DNA from: Trueperaceae bacterium
GTDB lineage: Bacteria; Deinococcota; Deinococci; Deinococcales; Trueperaceae
Direction of reading: 5' to 3'
DNA: 59,477 nt
NCBI GenBank assembly: GCA_019454765.1
Contig: JACFNR010000013.1
Location: 1 to 59,477, forward strand
The notes beneath the pieces were generated by a model that was given only the letters and a program-made list of their open reading frames with translations, did not search any database and was not told the origin of the DNA. This document shows positions 6,919 through 16,735 of the stretch, piece by piece. The position numbers and the translations under genes are program-made. The stretch's first letter is position 1. Each line of letters opens with the position of its first letter.

Positions 6919-9120
6919 TCAGAAGCGGTCGCGCCTCGGGCCGCGGTCGCCGCCGCGACCGCCGCGGTCGTTGCCGCGCCTCTCGCCCGAGCGGCGCGGA
7001 CCGCGCGGGGCGATCTTGCCCTCCAGCTCGGGCCTCACGAGGTCGATCTTGCCGCGCTCGTCGATGCCGTTGACCTTCACCTTCACGTGGTCGCCCTGCT
7101 TGAGGAAGTCCTCGACGTTCTCCACGCGCTCCTCGGCGATCTGGCTGATGTGGAGCAGGCCGTCCGTGCCGGGGAAGAGCGTGATGAAGGCGCCGAACTC
7201 CGTGATCTTGGCGACCACGCCGTCGTACTCCTTGCCAAGCTCGGCGGTGGCGGTGATGGCCTCGATCTGCGCCTTGACGGCCTGCGCCGCGTGGGAGTCC
7301 TCCGAGTAGATGCGCACGGTGCCGTCCTCCTGCACCTCGACGGTGGCCCCCATGGCCTCCAGCTCCCGGATCTGCTTCCCGCCGGGCCCGATGACCGTGC
7401 CGATCTTGTCGGTCGGGATCTTGACCTGGAGGATGCGGGGCGCGCGCGCCGAGATCTCTGCGCGCGGCGCCGGCAGGGCACCCTTCATCTGCTCGAGGAT
7501 GTGCAGCCGACCAGCGCGCGCTTGCGCCAACGCCTCGCGCATGATGGCCGCCGTGATGCCACCGATCTTGATGTCCATCTGCAGCGCCGTGACGCCCTCC
7601 GCCGTCCCGGTCACCTTGAAGTCCATGTCGCCGAGGGCGTCCTCGGAGCCGAGGATGTCGGTGAGGATGCGGTAGTCAGCGCCGTCCATGACGAGGCCCA
7701 TGGCGATGCCCGCCACGGGCGCGCGCAACGGCACGCCGGCGTCCATGAGCGCAAGGCACCCGGCGCAAACGGTGGCCATGGACGACGAGCCGTTCGACTC
7801 CAACGTCTCGCCCACGACCCTGACGACGTACGGGAACTCCTCCTGGCTGGGCATGACGTCGAGCAGTGCCCGCCGCGCCAGGTTGCCGTGGCCCAGCTCG
7901 CGCCGGCCCGTGCCGCGCAACCGCTTCACCTCGCCCGTCGAGAACGGCGGGAAGTTGTAGTGGAGCATGAACTCCTCGCTGTTGTCGAGGCCGAGGTCGT
8001 CGACGAGGCGGTTGTCGCGCCCGGTGCCGAGGGTGGCGACGCCGAGGACCTGCGTCTCGCCCCGCGTGAACACCGCCGAGCCGTGCGCCATGGGCAACAC
8101 GCCCGTCTCGATCCAGATGGGCCGCACCTGGTCGGACCGGCGGCCGTCCGTGCGCAGGTTCTCCTGCAGCACGAGGCGCCGCATGGCGGCCTGCTCGGCC
8201 TTGTCGAAGGCGGCCTTCAGCTCGTCGACCTGCTGCTTGGCGCCGTCCGCCTCGACGTCGGGAACGAAGCCCGCGACCATCTCGTCGCGCAGCGCCTTCA
8301 GAGCGACGGCGCGCTCGTGCTTGCCGCCTGTCAGGAGGGCGTCGCGGAGGCGAGCAGCCACGGCGCGCTCGACCTTCGCGGCGACCTCGCTCGACACCTG
8401 GCTGGCCGGCGTGAAGCCGCGCTTCTCGCTGCCGATCTCGGCGCGCATGCGTTCGATCAGGTCGACCACGGGCGCGAGCTGCGCTTGGGCGAACTCGATC
8501 GCCCCGACCATCACGTCCTCGCTCAGCTCGTTGGCGGCGGCCTCGACCATGAGGACGGCGTCCTTCGAGCCGGCCACGGTCAGCTCCAGTTGCGAGCCGC
8601 CGTCGTGGAGGACGCGCATGCTGGGGTTGGCGACGTACTGCCCATCGACGTAACCCACCCCGCAGCAGGCGGTCGGGCCGCCCCACGGGATGTCGGAGAT
8701 GCTGAGGGCCGCCGAGGCCCCGATGGCCGCGAGAGGCGCGGGGTCGTTCACCTGATCGGCGGAGAGGACGGTGACGATCACCTGGACCTCGTTGCGCAGG
8801 CCCTTCGGGAACAGCGGGCGGATCTGCCGGTCGACGATGCGGGCGTTCAGCGTGCCCTGCACGCCGGGGCGACCCTCGCGGCGCATGAACGAGCCCGGGA
8901 TCTTGCCGATGGCGTAGTGGCGCTCCTCGTACTCGACGGTGAGGGGGAGGAACGGCACGGGGGAGGCGCCGTCCGACATCTCGGCCGTGACGAGCACGAG
9001 GGTGTCGCCGTACCGGACGGTGACGCTACCGGACGCCTGCTTGGCGAGCTTGCCGGTCTCGATCACCAGTTCGCGTCCGCCGAACTGGGTGGTGTACTTG
9101 CGGTGGTTGGGTAGGTTCAC
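6919..9120 (-). CDS. pnp: Polynucleotide phosphorylase
   Basis: The 733-residue protein shows two RNase PH domains (about 8-145, [18 protein letters not shown]; and ~310-530, with [16 protein letters not shown] and [11 protein letters not shown]), a KH domain ([20 protein letters not shown], ~550-610) and an S1 domain ([20 protein letters not shown], ~617-690). A short Arg/Gly-rich tail [20 protein letters not shown] follows. It degrades RNA 3'-to-5' phosphorolytically. GTG 9120 was chosen because AAGGAG lies 6 nt upstream; the frame is open further but without such a site. It is downstream of rpsO, the classical order, and upstream of rnj. Confidence 0.97.
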   Translation of the reverse strand: MNLPNHRKYTTQFGGRELVIETGKLAKQASGSVTVRYGDTLVLVTAEMSDGASPVPFLPLTVEYEERHYAIGKIPGSFMRREGRPGVQGTLNARIVDRQIRPLFPKGLRNEVQVIVTVLSADQVNDPAPLAAIGASAALSISDIPWGGPTACCGVGYVDGQYVANPSMRVLHDGGSQLELTVAGSKDAVLMVEAAANELSEDVMVGAIEFAQAQLAPVVDLIERMRAEIGSEKRGFTPASQVSSEVAAKVERAVAARLRDALLTGGKHERAVALKALRDEMVAGFVPDVEADGAKQQVDELKAAFDKAEQAAMRRLVLQENLRTDGRRSDQVRPIWIETGVLPMAHGSAVFTRGETQVLGVATLGTGRDNRLVDDLGLDNSEEFMLHYNFPPFSTGEVKRLRGTGRRELGHGNLARRALLDVMPSQEEFPYVVRVVGETLESNGSSSMATVCAGCLALMDAGVPLRAPVAGIAMGLVMDGADYRILTDILGSEDALGDMDFKVTGTAEGVTALQMDIKIGGITAAIMREALAQARAGRLHILEQMKGALPAPRAEISARAPRILQVKIPTDKIGTVIGPGGKQIRELEAMGATVEVQEDGTVRIYSEDSHAAQAVKAQIEAITATAELGKEYDGVVAKITEFGAFITLFPGTDGLLHISQIAEERVENVEDFLKQGDHVKVKVNGIDERGKIDLVRPELEGKIAPRGPRRSGERRGNDRGGRGGDRGPRRDRF

Positions 9121-9255
9121 GCTCTCTCCTTCGACTCCTGCTCGACCCGCTGCTTGGCGCGGCCGCACCTACGGGGTGCGCCTGCGCCGTTTGGGGCCCC
9201 GGGACCGGGGCGACCGGGGCGTTGCGCGTGGCGCGGCGCCCGATACCGTGCGAAC

Positions 9256-9278
9256 GGCGAGGCCCGGAAGGCCTCGCC
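9256..9278 (-). terminator. GC hairpin between rpsO and pnp
   Basis: GGCGAGGCC (9256-9264), 5-nt loop, GGCCTCGCC (9270-9278), a perfect 9-bp stem about 95 bp after the rpsO stop. In many bacteria a hairpin here is an RNase processing site or attenuator for pnp. The rest of 9121-9373 shows nothing else recognisable. Confidence 0.5.
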
Positions 9279-9373
9279 GCTAGTGCCGTGACTAGTTGGG
9301 CCGCCGTGTCCGACGACCGGCCGCGTGATGGCGCCGGGCCGGCTCAGCAGGGCGACACGCTCCCGACAGCCCG

Positions 9374-9643
9374 TTACCGGCGCAGGCCGAGGCTGGCGAT
9401 GAGTTCCTTGTAAGCGTCGTAGTTCGTGCGCTCCAAGTAAGAGAGGAGCCGCTTGCGCTTGCCGACCATCATCAGGAGGCCACGGCGGCCGTGATGGTCC
9501 TTCTTGTGCACCTGCAGGTGCTGGCTGAGCTCCTCGATACGCTTGGTGAGGAGCGCGACCTGGACGGCCGTCGAACCGGTGTCCTGAGCGTCTTTGCCGT
9601 ACTGGCGCACGACTTCCGACTTCTGTTCCGCGGTGATGGTCAT
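9374..9643 (-). CDS. rpsO: 30S ribosomal protein S15
   Basis: The 89-residue protein has the usual length and sequence ([61 protein letters not shown]). S15 binds the central domain of 16S rRNA and nucleates small-subunit assembly. A GAGAGG ribosome binding site is present upstream of ATG 9643. It is divergent from the STAND-ATPase gene and starts the rpsO-pnp-rnj run. A TTGACC at 9719-9714 could be a -35, but no convincing -10 is seen. Confidence 0.97.
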   Translation of the reverse strand: MTITAEQKSEVVRQYGKDAQDTGSTAVQVALLTKRIEELSQHLQVHKKDHHGRRGLLMMVGKRKRLLSYLERTNYDAYKELIASLGLRR

Positions 9644-9833
9644 GATACAGAACCTCTCGAAGATCTTTCGCCCCGAACCGGATCCGTTGCATAGTCGTCG
9701 ATGCCGGCCCAGGGGTCAACGGGTGATGTTAACACACGGCGGCGAGGTCGTGGGCAGCGCCGCCGGCCGCACCGTGCCGGGCGCGACCGCAAGGGTTCGC
9801 GTAGCGGTCGCAGACGGCTCGGCGCCGACCCAC

Positions 9834-9839
9834 TACAAT
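9834..9839 (+). promoter_or_regulatory. Candidate -10 box (TACAAT) for the STAND ATPase gene
   Basis: TACAAT is the best -10 match in the divergent 9644-9889 gap; it would give a leader of roughly 40 nt, ending in a ribosome binding site (GGAG) before ATG 9890. No good -35 is visible. Confidence 0.35.
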
Positions 9840-9889
9840 GACCGACGACCCCCTCGAGGTGCGCCGGAACCATGGGTCTCGGAGAGCAG

Positions 9890-12800
9890 ATGGCAACGAT
9901 CATCGCCGTGATCACCGCGGTCGGCGTGGTGGTCACCATACTTGCCAACCTGACCAACATCGCGCGCTTCGTGCACGAGAGGCGCGAGCGGCGCGGCTCG
10001 CCTCCGGGCGTGCCGGTAGCGATGGCGGCCGGTGCGAGCGGTGGCGCGGCCTTGGCGCTCACTCCTCCGCGGCCGCCGCCCTCCGCCATCCTCACGCCGG
10101 ACCAACGCATCAGGGTGTTCGTCTCCTCCACGCTGCAAGAACTCGCCACCGAGCGCGCGCTCGTCAGGAGCGCCATCGAGGACCTTCACCTCACGCCGGT
10201 CATGTTCGAGCTCGGGGCGCGGGCCCACCCGCCCGCGGACCTCTACCGCGCCTACCTGGCCCAGAGCGACGTGTTCGTGGGGATCTACGGCGAGAGCTAC
10301 GGCTGGGTGGCCCCGGGCGCTAACGTCAGCGGCCTGGAGGACGAGTACTTGTCGTCCTCCGCGCTCCCGAGCCTCATCTACGTGAAGGCGCCCGCGCCCC
10401 AGCGCGACGAGCGGCTGGAGGCGCTGCTCGCGCGGGTGAGGGACGAGGCGCGCGCTTCCTACCGTCGCTACTCGACGCCGCAGGAGCTGGCCGAGCTGGT
10501 GAGCGAGGACCTGGCCGTGCTCCTGACCGAACGGTTCCATCGGCCCGCGGCCGGCGCCGACGGGGACGACCCCACGGCGGAGCCCGCCCCGCGGGACTGG
10601 CAGGCAGGGGCGTTCGACGCGTTCGTGGGCCCCCCGACGAGCGGCGTGGTCGAACAGGTGCCGCCACTGCCGCTGGCGCCCCTGCCACGACCGCTCACCT
10701 CCTTCGTCGGCCGCGCCGACAGCCTGCGCCGGCTCTCCGAACTCGTGCTACTGCCGGACACGCGCCTCGTCACCCTGCACGGTCCCGGCGGCATCGGCAA
10801 GAGCCGCCTGGCGCTCGAGGCGGCGCGAGGCATGAAGGACGCCTTCCGTGACGGCGTCGCTTTCGTGTCGCTCGACTCGGTGCGCGACCCGGCGCTCGTC
10901 CCCACCGAGATCGCCTTCGCCGTCGGCCTCTACGAGACCGCCACCTCGGGGCCGGTGGAGAGGCTCGTCAGCGTGCTCGGCCGCCGCGAACTCCTCCTGG
11001 TGCTCGACAACTTCGAGGGCCTGTTGACCGCGGTGCCGCACGTGACGCGCCTCCTGGCGGCGGCGCCCGGGCTCAAGGTGATGGTCACGTCGCGCACGCT
11101 CCTGCGCCTGAGCGGCGAGGTCTCCTTCCCGGTGCCGCCCATGAACCTGCCGGAGGCCGACATGCCGCTGACGCCGGCGGCGGCTCTCGAGTTCGGCGCC
11201 GTGAAGCTCTTCGTGGAGCGCGTTAGGGCGGTGCTCCCCGCCTTCGAACTGGACGACGAGGCCGTCGCCTCCGTCGTCAACGTGTGCCGGCGTCTCGACG
11301 GGCTGCCCCTCTCCATCGAGCTCGCCGCCGCGCGGCTGGGAACCATGTCGGTGAGCGCGCTGGAGGAGCGGATGACGCAGCTCCTGCCGCTCTTGACCGG
11401 CGGCCCGCGCGACGCCCCCGCCCGCCAACGCACGTTGCGCGCGACGATCGCCTGGTCCTACGACCTGCTCGACAGGGAGCAACGCGTGCTGTTCGTGCAC
11501 ATGGCGGTCTTCGAGGGGAGCGCCGACCTGGAGTCGATCGAGGAGGTGCTGGGACCGAAGCCCGGCATCCTCGACGGGCTGCGGGCGCTGGTGGACGCCA
11601 GCCTGTTGACGCGCCTCGACCCCGACGCGGGTCGGCTCGGCCTGCTCGAGACGCTGCGCGAGTTCGCCCGCGAGGAGCTGACGAAGGACCCGCTCCTCCC
11701 CGAGCTCGAGCGCAGACACGCGCACCACTTCCTCGAGCTGGTGGCGGCGGTGCCGGACGCCCTTCGTGGCCCCGAGCAGCAGCGGTGGCTGGAGCGCCTG
11801 CGGCACGACGAGGGCAACCTCCGCAACGCCTTCGGATGGTTCGTGAAGCAGGGCGACGCCGTCAGCGCCACCACCATGGCCGTCAGGCTGCGGCCCTACT
11901 GGCAGCGCGTCGGCGCGCTCGAGGAGGGGCGCAGGCGCCTGGCGCAGGCGGCCGCCGTGCCCGGCGAGGTCGACGATGGGTTGCGAGCACGGGCGGCCCT
12001 CGCCGACGGTGTGCTCGCGTGGCGCCAGGGCGACCTCGCCACGGCGGGCACCGTGCTGGAGCGGGCCCTGGCGCTGGCCCAGGGGGTGGCCGACGTCGTG
12101 ACGGTGACGACGGCGCAGCGGGTGCTGGGGGCGCTCGCTCAGAACCACGCCGATTACCTCAAGGCCACCAGGCTGCTCGAGGCGGGCGCCGCGGGCGCCA
12201 AGGCGCGCGGCGACGTTGAGGCGGTCGCCAGCACCTACCTCAGCCTCGGCAACGTCGCGCTCGACCAGGGCCGTAGCGAGGTCGCCGTCGGCTACTACCA
12301 GGACAGCCTGCAGCTCGCCCGGCGCACCGGCGACACGTGGGGGACCGCCATGGCGCTCGACAACCTGAGCGTGGCCGCCTGGTACGCCGGCGACCTTGCC
12401 ACGGCCGACCGCCTGGGCCGGGAGGCGCTAGCGCTCTATCAGGAGCTCGTCCTGCCGAGCGGCTGCGCCAACATCTGGCACCGGGACGCCCTGGTCGCTT
12501 ACGCGCGCGGTGACCTCGCCACGGCCGAAGCGCAGGGGCGCGTGGCGCTGCGGGTGCGGCGGGCGCAGGGCGAGGCGCGCGGCGCGGCGTTCGTGATCTA
12601 CGACCTGGCGCGGGTTGCCCTGGCCAGGGGAGACGCTGCCGGCGCCGCCACGCTCCTGGCCGAGGGTCTCGAGCTGGCCCTGCCGCAGCAGGCGCCGGTC
12701 CTCGACCTCCTGTACGTGCAGGGGACGGCCGCCTACCTGGTTCAGATGGAGCGCTTCGACGAGGCCTACGTGCTGCTACGCGTGGTCGACGCCTGGCGCG

Positions 12801-13006
12801 AGCGGATCGGGGTGCCCGTCGCGCCGGTCAACCGCCGCGAGGTCGAGCGCCTCAAGCAGCAGGTCGAGCGCGTGATGACGCGCAAGGAGCGCAAGGAGCG
12901 CATCGGCCTGGAGGCCATGGCGCGCCAGCTGACCTACGAGGAGGCCGTCGAGCGGGCCACCTACGCGCTGGGGATCTCGGGCTACGGGCGGACGGCCAAG
13001 GCGTGA
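9890..13006 (+). CDS. Membrane-anchored DUF4062 / STAND (NB-ARC-type) ATPase / TPR protein
   Basis: The 1038-residue protein has one N-terminal membrane segment (IIAVITAVGVVVTILANL) and then a DUF4062 domain (residues ~73-190: RVFVSSTLQELATERALV, SDVFVGIYGESYGW, SGLEDEY). A STAND/AP-ATPase follows, with P-loop GPGGIGKS at ~298-305, Walker B LLLVLDNFEG, MVTSRT and GLPLSIELAAARL, then a winged helix (~510-600) and about ten TPR-like repeats to ~950. DUF4062 is a TIR-like fold found next to NACHT/NB-ARC ATPases. STAND proteins oligomerise on sensing a ligand, and many are signalling or defence switches; the role here is unknown. ATG 9890 is preferred (GGAG, 5 nt before); ATG 9872 is possible. 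No partner genes are adjacent. Confidence 0.85.
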   Translation: MATIIAVITAVGVVVTILANLTNIARFVHERRERRGSPPGVPVAMAAGASGGAALALTPPRPPPSAILTPDQRIRVFVSSTLQELATERALVRSAIEDLHLTPVMFELGARAHPPADLYRAYLAQSDVFVGIYGESYGWVAPGANVSGLEDEYLSSSALPSLIYVKAPAPQRDERLEALLARVRDEARASYRRYSTPQELAELVSEDLAVLLTERFHRPAAGADGDDPTAEPAPRDWQAGAFDAFVGPPTSGVVEQVPPLPLAPLPRPLTSFVGRADSLRRLSELVLLPDTRLVTLHGPGGIGKSRLALEAARGMKDAFRDGVAFVSLDSVRDPALVPTEIAFAVGLYETATSGPVERLVSVLGRRELLLVLDNFEGLLTAVPHVTRLLAAAPGLKVMVTSRTLLRLSGEVSFPVPPMNLPEADMPLTPAAALEFGAVKLFVERVRAVLPAFELDDEAVASVVNVCRRLDGLPLSIELAAARLGTMSVSALEERMTQLLPLLTGGPRDAPARQRTLRATIAWSYDLLDREQRVLFVHMAVFEGSADLESIEEVLGPKPGILDGLRALVDASLLTRLDPDAGRLGLLETLREFAREELTKDPLLPELERRHAHHFLELVAAVPDALRGPEQQRWLERLRHDEGNLRNAFGWFVKQGDAVSATTMAVRLRPYWQRVGALEEGRRRLAQAAAVPGEVDDGLRARAALADGVLAWRQGDLATAGTVLERALALAQGVADVVTVTTAQRVLGALAQNHADYLKATRLLEAGAAGAKARGDVEAVASTYLSLGNVALDQGRSEVAVGYYQDSLQLARRTGDTWGTAMALDNLSVAAWYAGDLATADRLGREALALYQELVLPSGCANIWHRDALVAYARGDLATAEAQGRVALRVRRAQGEARGAAFVIYDLARVALARGDAAGAATLLAEGLELALPQQAPVLDLLYVQGTAAYLVQMERFDEAYVLLRVVDAWRERIGVPVAPVNRREVERLKQQVERVMTRKERKERIGLEAMARQLTYEEAVERATYALGISGYGRTAKA

Positions 13007-13021
13007 CGCGCCCGGCCCGGG

Positions 13022-13040
13022 CCGGCGGCGTACTCGCCGG
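13022..13040 (+). terminator. Weak hairpin between convergent genes
   Basis: CCGGCG (13022-13027), 7-nt loop, CGCCGG (13035-13040), just after the STAND ATPase stop and before the convergent peptidase stop. Short stem, no T-run. Confidence 0.3.
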
Positions 13041-13075
13041 GACGGCCTCGTGCCGCGCCCTGCGAGTGCCGAGGT

Positions 13076-15046
13076 TCAGGGGTGCCGCTCGAACCAGTCG
13101 ACGATCGCCAGCAGCCGCGCAACCCGCCGGTCCGGTCGGCCCGACCGCGACAGGTCGTGACCCTCGCCCGGGACTCGGAGGAACTCCGTCTCGGCCTTGC
13201 CGAGCCGCTTTAGGACTGAGAAGAGCTGCTCCGCCTGTTCTATCGGGCAGCGGTGGTCCTCCTCCGAGTGCACGATCAGTAGGGGCGTCACCACCTTGTC
13301 GGCGAGGCGCAGCGGGCTCTGGCGCCAGAGCGTGGCCACGTCGCCCCAGGCGACGCCGCCCAGTTGCCGCTCCACGAACCAGGGGCCGATGTCGGACGTG
13401 CCGTACATGCTCGTCCAGTTGCAGATGCTCCGCTGCGTGACGGCCGAGCGGAAGCGGTCGGTGTGGCCCACCAACCAGTTCGTCATGAACCCGCCGTAGC
13501 TACCCCCGGTCAGGTGGACGGGCGCGTCGGGGCGGCCCAGGCGCGCGCGGCCCTCTTCCGCGAAGGCCATGACGTCGTCGGCGTCGACCGTGCCGTAGGC
13601 GCCGAGGAAGCCCGTCGCGAAGGCGGTGCCGTAGCTGCTGCTCCCGCGGGGGTTACCGAAGACGACCGCGTAGCCGCGAGCCGCGAGGAGCTGGAACTCG
13701 AAGGAGAAGCCGTAGCCGTAGTTCGTGTGGGGCCCGCCGTGCACCTGCAAGACCGCCGCCCCGTCTGGGCGCGGGCGAGCCGGGCGCAGCAGCCAGTACT
13801 CCGCCCCCCCGGCGCCCGCGGGGAAGGGTCCCTCGCTGTCGACCAGCTCGTGCCGGCGGCGCCACGCGTCGTTGACGCCGCTGAGCCGGGTCTCGCGCCC
13901 GTCACTCCAGAGCGCGTGCACCTCGCCGGGCGCGTCGGGGCGCTCGGCCACGAACAGCGCCACCAGGGGGCCGTCCTCCGCCGGGGCGGAGAATGCGGTC
14001 ACGACGCGGCGGCCGCCCTGCAGCGGGGTGAGCTCTCCCGACGCGACGTCGAGCCTAGAGAGGCCGCTGGCGCCGCGGTGGTTCACGTTGATGAGGAGCG
14101 TGGCGCCGTCCCCACTCCAGGCCGGGGTGGCGGCGTACGCGCCGTAGCGCGCGTCCCCGCCTGCGCTGGGGGGCGTCAGGCTGGCGCCAGACACGAGGCG
14201 CGGCGCGCCGCTCCCGTCGGTCGGCAGGAGCCACACCCCGGCCTCCGACGCCAGGTCGCTCGGCACCTGGTTGGCCGTGTACGCCAACCAGCGGCCGTCG
14301 GGCGAGGGCGCCAGGGTGGAGATGCCGGCAAGGCCGGCGAGGCGCTCCTCGAAGGCGCCCGACTCGAGGTCGACGTGAAGCAGCGCGGTGAGGTGGTCCC
14401 CCTCCGGCCGCTCGCCCGCCGGCACCGTGACCCACAACGAGCGGCCGTCCGGGGCGAACGCGACCAGGGCCGGCGCTTCGGGCAGGTCGGTGAGGCGCCG
14501 CGGTTTGCCACCACGCGCTCCCACGGCGTGAAGCTGCGCCGGCTCGGTCGGCAGCACCCCGACGCCGTCGCCGCGCCAGTAGCGGCGGGTGATGCGCCGG
14601 GGCAGGCCCTTCTCGCCCGCCTCGTCCTTGTAGTCGGCGTTCGTCGCGTAGACGAGTTCGCGGCCGGAGGGCGCCCAGGCGAACGTCCCGACGCCGGCGG
14701 CGTGATCCGTGAGGCGCAGCGGCTCGCCGCCCGTCAGGGGCATGACGTGCAGCTGCGGCGGCGTCTTCGGCGCGCTCACGCGGAGGAACGCCAGCCGGGT
14801 CCCGTCGGGGGAGAAGCGCGGCGCGGTGTCGGAGTAGTCGCCCAGCGTGAACGCCCGTCCGCCCCTGCGCTTGAGGTCGGTGGCGAGGTGGACGCGGCTG
14901 CGGTAGCGCGGGGGCGCGCCCTCGGTGCCGGGGACGATGTCGGTCACCACCCACGCGGCGGCCCCGCCGTCGGGGGCGGCCTGCACCCCCGACACGAAGG
15001 AGAGGGTGAGGAGGTCGGCGGCTGCCAGCGGTCTCGGCATGCTCAC
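13076..15046 (-). CDS. S9 family prolyl oligopeptidase / acylaminoacyl-peptidase
   Basis: The 656-residue protein has a beta-propeller half with repeated blade motifs (PRFSPDGTRLAFLRV, TFAWAPSGRELVYAT, LAPSPDGRWLAYTAN) and a C-terminal alpha/beta hydrolase. The hydrolase has GGPHTNYGYGFSFEFQLLA, the nucleophile elbow GGSYGG (Ser516), the acid in LIVHSEEDHRCP and the His in VPGEGHDL. Such enzymes cleave short peptides in the cytoplasm, with the propeller filtering substrate size. GTG 15046 overlaps the rlmB stop as GTGA; ATG 15040 two codons later is equally plausible. It is the last gene of the run that begins in the dcw cluster. Confidence 0.92.
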   Translation of the reverse strand: MSMPRPLAAADLLTLSFVSGVQAAPDGGAAAWVVTDIVPGTEGAPPRYRSRVHLATDLKRRGGRAFTLGDYSDTAPRFSPDGTRLAFLRVSAPKTPPQLHVMPLTGGEPLRLTDHAAGVGTFAWAPSGRELVYATNADYKDEAGEKGLPRRITRRYWRGDGVGVLPTEPAQLHAVGARGGKPRRLTDLPEAPALVAFAPDGRSLWVTVPAGERPEGDHLTALLHVDLESGAFEERLAGLAGISTLAPSPDGRWLAYTANQVPSDLASEAGVWLLPTDGSGAPRLVSGASLTPPSAGGDARYGAYAATPAWSGDGATLLINVNHRGASGLSRLDVASGELTPLQGGRRVVTAFSAPAEDGPLVALFVAERPDAPGEVHALWSDGRETRLSGVNDAWRRRHELVDSEGPFPAGAGGAEYWLLRPARPRPDGAAVLQVHGGPHTNYGYGFSFEFQLLAARGYAVVFGNPRGSSSYGTAFATGFLGAYGTVDADDVMAFAEEGRARLGRPDAPVHLTGGSYGGFMTNWLVGHTDRFRSAVTQRSICNWTSMYGTSDIGPWFVERQLGGVAWGDVATLWRQSPLRLADKVVTPLLIVHSEEDHRCPIEQAEQLFSVLKRLGKAETEFLRVPGEGHDLSRSGRPDRRVARLLAIVDWFERHP

Positions 15047-15798
15047 TTGCCGTTCTGCGCGGTGGGTGCGCTAGCGTGACGCCGGGCCGTGACGGCGGCG
15101 TACAGGAGGATGCCGGCGGCGACGCCGGCGTTGAGGGAGCCGACCTTGCCGGCCAGGGGGATGGCCACGAGCTCGTCGCAGCGCTCGCGCACGAGGCGGC
15201 GCATGCCGTCGCCCTCGGAACCGATGACGAGCGCCAGCTGCCTGTCCCAGTCGAGGTCGGTGGGGGTGGCGTCGGCGGCACCGTCGGCGCCGTACACCCA
15301 CACGCCCTTCTCCTTGAGCTCCTCGATGGTGCGGGCGACGTTCTTGACGACGACGAGGGGCAGGTGCGCGGTGGCGCCGGCGGCCGCCTTGACGACCACA
15401 GCCGTCAGGGGCGCGGCGCGGCGCTCCTCCATCACCACGCCGTGAGCGCCAAGGGCCTCGGCGCTACGGATGATGGCCCCGACGTTGCGGGGGTCCGTCA
15501 GGTGGTCGAGAAGTACGAGCAGGAGCTTCTCGCCGCGTGCCGCGGCCAGCTCGAAGGCGGCGTCAAGACCCGTCGTCCGCACCTCGGGGAGGAGGGCGGC
15601 GACGCCCTGGTGCTGCGTGGTCTTCAGCGCCTGGTCGAGCTGGATGCGGGGGACCTCGTCGAGCTGGGCGCCCGCGGCCTCGGCGGCGCGGCGCAACTCG
15701 CGGAGCATGCCGGGCTGCACCCCGCGGGCGACCGCCACCCGCTCCACCTGCGCGTCGCGCAGGGCCTCCAAGACGGCGTTGCGCCCGTAGATCCACAT
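15043..15798 (-). CDS. rlmB: 23S rRNA Gm2251 2'-O-methyltransferase (SpoU/TrmH family)
   Basis: The 251-residue protein opens with MWIYGRNAVLEAL, the substrate-binding domain of RlmB-type enzymes. The SpoU methyltransferase core follows: LVLLDHLTDPRNVGAIIRSA (motif 1), VIGSEGDGMRRLVRE (motif 2) and IPLAGKVGSLNAGVAAGI (motif 3, knotted SAM site). The assignment to RlmB rather than another TrmH member rests on the N-terminal domain. The ATG is 7 nt after a TATACT box (15811-15806), so the gene likely has its own leaderless promoter although it follows ribF by 28 bp. Confidence 0.9.
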   Translation of the reverse strand: MWIYGRNAVLEALRDAQVERVAVARGVQPGMLRELRRAAEAAGAQLDEVPRIQLDQALKTTQHQGVAALLPEVRTTGLDAAFELAAARGEKLLLVLLDHLTDPRNVGAIIRSAEALGAHGVVMEERRAAPLTAVVVKAAAGATAHLPLVVVKNVARTIEELKEKGVWVYGADGAADATPTDLDWDRQLALVIGSEGDGMRRLVRERCDELVAIPLAGKVGSLNAGVAAGILLYAAVTARRHASAPTAQNGK

Positions 15799-15805
15799 GT
15801 CGGGA

Positions 15806-15811
15806 AGTATA
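15806..15811 (-). promoter_or_regulatory. Leaderless-type -10 box (TATACT) for rlmB
   Basis: On the minus strand TATACT is followed by 7 nt and the rlmB ATG, the same layout as at other unit-heading genes in this window. Confidence 0.5.
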
Positions 15812-15826
15812 CGGTCGCGGTGAGCG

Positions 15827-16735
15827 TCAGCGCGCCAGCGCCGCGCGCGCCGCGACCTCGTCGGCCGCCAGTTGGGCCTTCAGCTCGTCGATCCCTGCGA
15901 AGCGCCGCTGGTCGCGCAGGCGGGTCACGAAGCGGACGTCGACCTCGACGTCGTAGATGTCGGCGGCGAAGTCGAACAGGTGGACCTCGAGGGCGGGCGC
16001 CGCCTCGGCGAAGGTGGGCCGAGCCCCGACGTTGGCCATCCCGCCGTGCACGGCCCCGGCGACGGTGACGGTCACGGCGAAGACGCCGGGCGGCAGCGCC
16101 TTGCCGTGGGGGACGATCAGGTTGGCGGTGGGGTAGCCGATCGTCCGGCCCCGGTGCTGGCCGCTCGTGACCGTGCCGCGCGCCAGGTAGGGAGCGCCGA
16201 GGAGGCGCGCGGCGCCCGTCACGTCGCCGGCGACGAGCAGGCCCCTGATGGTGGTCGACCTGACGGGGGCGCCGTCCAACTCGAACAGCGGGACCGCCTC
16301 GAGCTGGGGCGTGATGGTGCGGAGGTCGGCGAGGCCGCCCTCGCGCCCGTGCCCGAAGCGGAAGTCCTCGCCGACGACCACGGCGCGGGGGCGGAGCGCG
16401 GCCAGCTCGGCCAGCCACGCCGCCTTCGGCGTGGCGGCCAAGGCGCGGTCGAACGCCAGGCTCGCGACGGTGTCGGGCGCGAACCCCTCGAGGGCGAGCA
16501 GCTTCTCGGCCGGCGTGGCGAGGTAGGTGGCGCCCTCGAACAGGACCCGCGCGGGAGGGAAGAAGGTGACGACGACGGCGGGAGCCCCGGCGGCGTCCGC
16601 CAGCTCTCGCATGCGCGCCAGGACGCGCCGGTGCCCCAGGTGCACGCCGTCGAAGTTGCCGATGCACACGACGCCGCCGCGCGCAGTCACGGCGGCGAGC
16701 GACCCGGTGGTTGCGGGCGGCGCGGCGCGCCTCAC
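15827..16735 (-). CDS. ribF: Bifunctional riboflavin kinase / FAD synthetase
   Basis: The 302-residue protein has the FMN adenylyltransferase domain first (CIGNFDGVHLGHRRVL, VVVGEDFRFGHGREGG, RSTTIRGLLVAGDV) and then the riboflavin kinase domain (GTVTSGQHRGRTIGYPTANL, GMANVGARPTF, VEVDVRFVTRLRDQRRF). It converts riboflavin to FMN and then FAD. The GTG at 16735 overlaps the Nudix stop (GTGA); upstream in-frame codons would run far into the Nudix gene. The length is normal for the family. Confidence 0.93.
   Translation of the reverse strand: MRRAAPPATTGSLAAVTARGGVVCIGNFDGVHLGHRRVLARMRELADAAGAPAVVVTFFPPARVLFEGATYLATPAEKLLALEGFAPDTVASLAFDRALAATPKAAWLAELAALRPRAVVVGEDFRFGHGREGGLADLRTITPQLEAVPLFELDGAPVRSTTIRGLLVAGDVTGAARLLGAPYLARGTVTSGQHRGRTIGYPTANLIVPHGKALPPGVFAVTVTVAGAVHGGMANVGARPTFAEAAPALEVHLFDFAADIYDVEVDVRFVTRLRDQRRFAGIDELKAQLAADEVAARAALAR

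Noticed and set aside
5045-9114. Very long plus-strand open frames opposite rnj and pnp (up to 780 residues)
   Set aside because: They are antisense shadows typical of GC-rich DNA, with low-complexity Arg/His/Ala/Asp composition and no recognisable domain.
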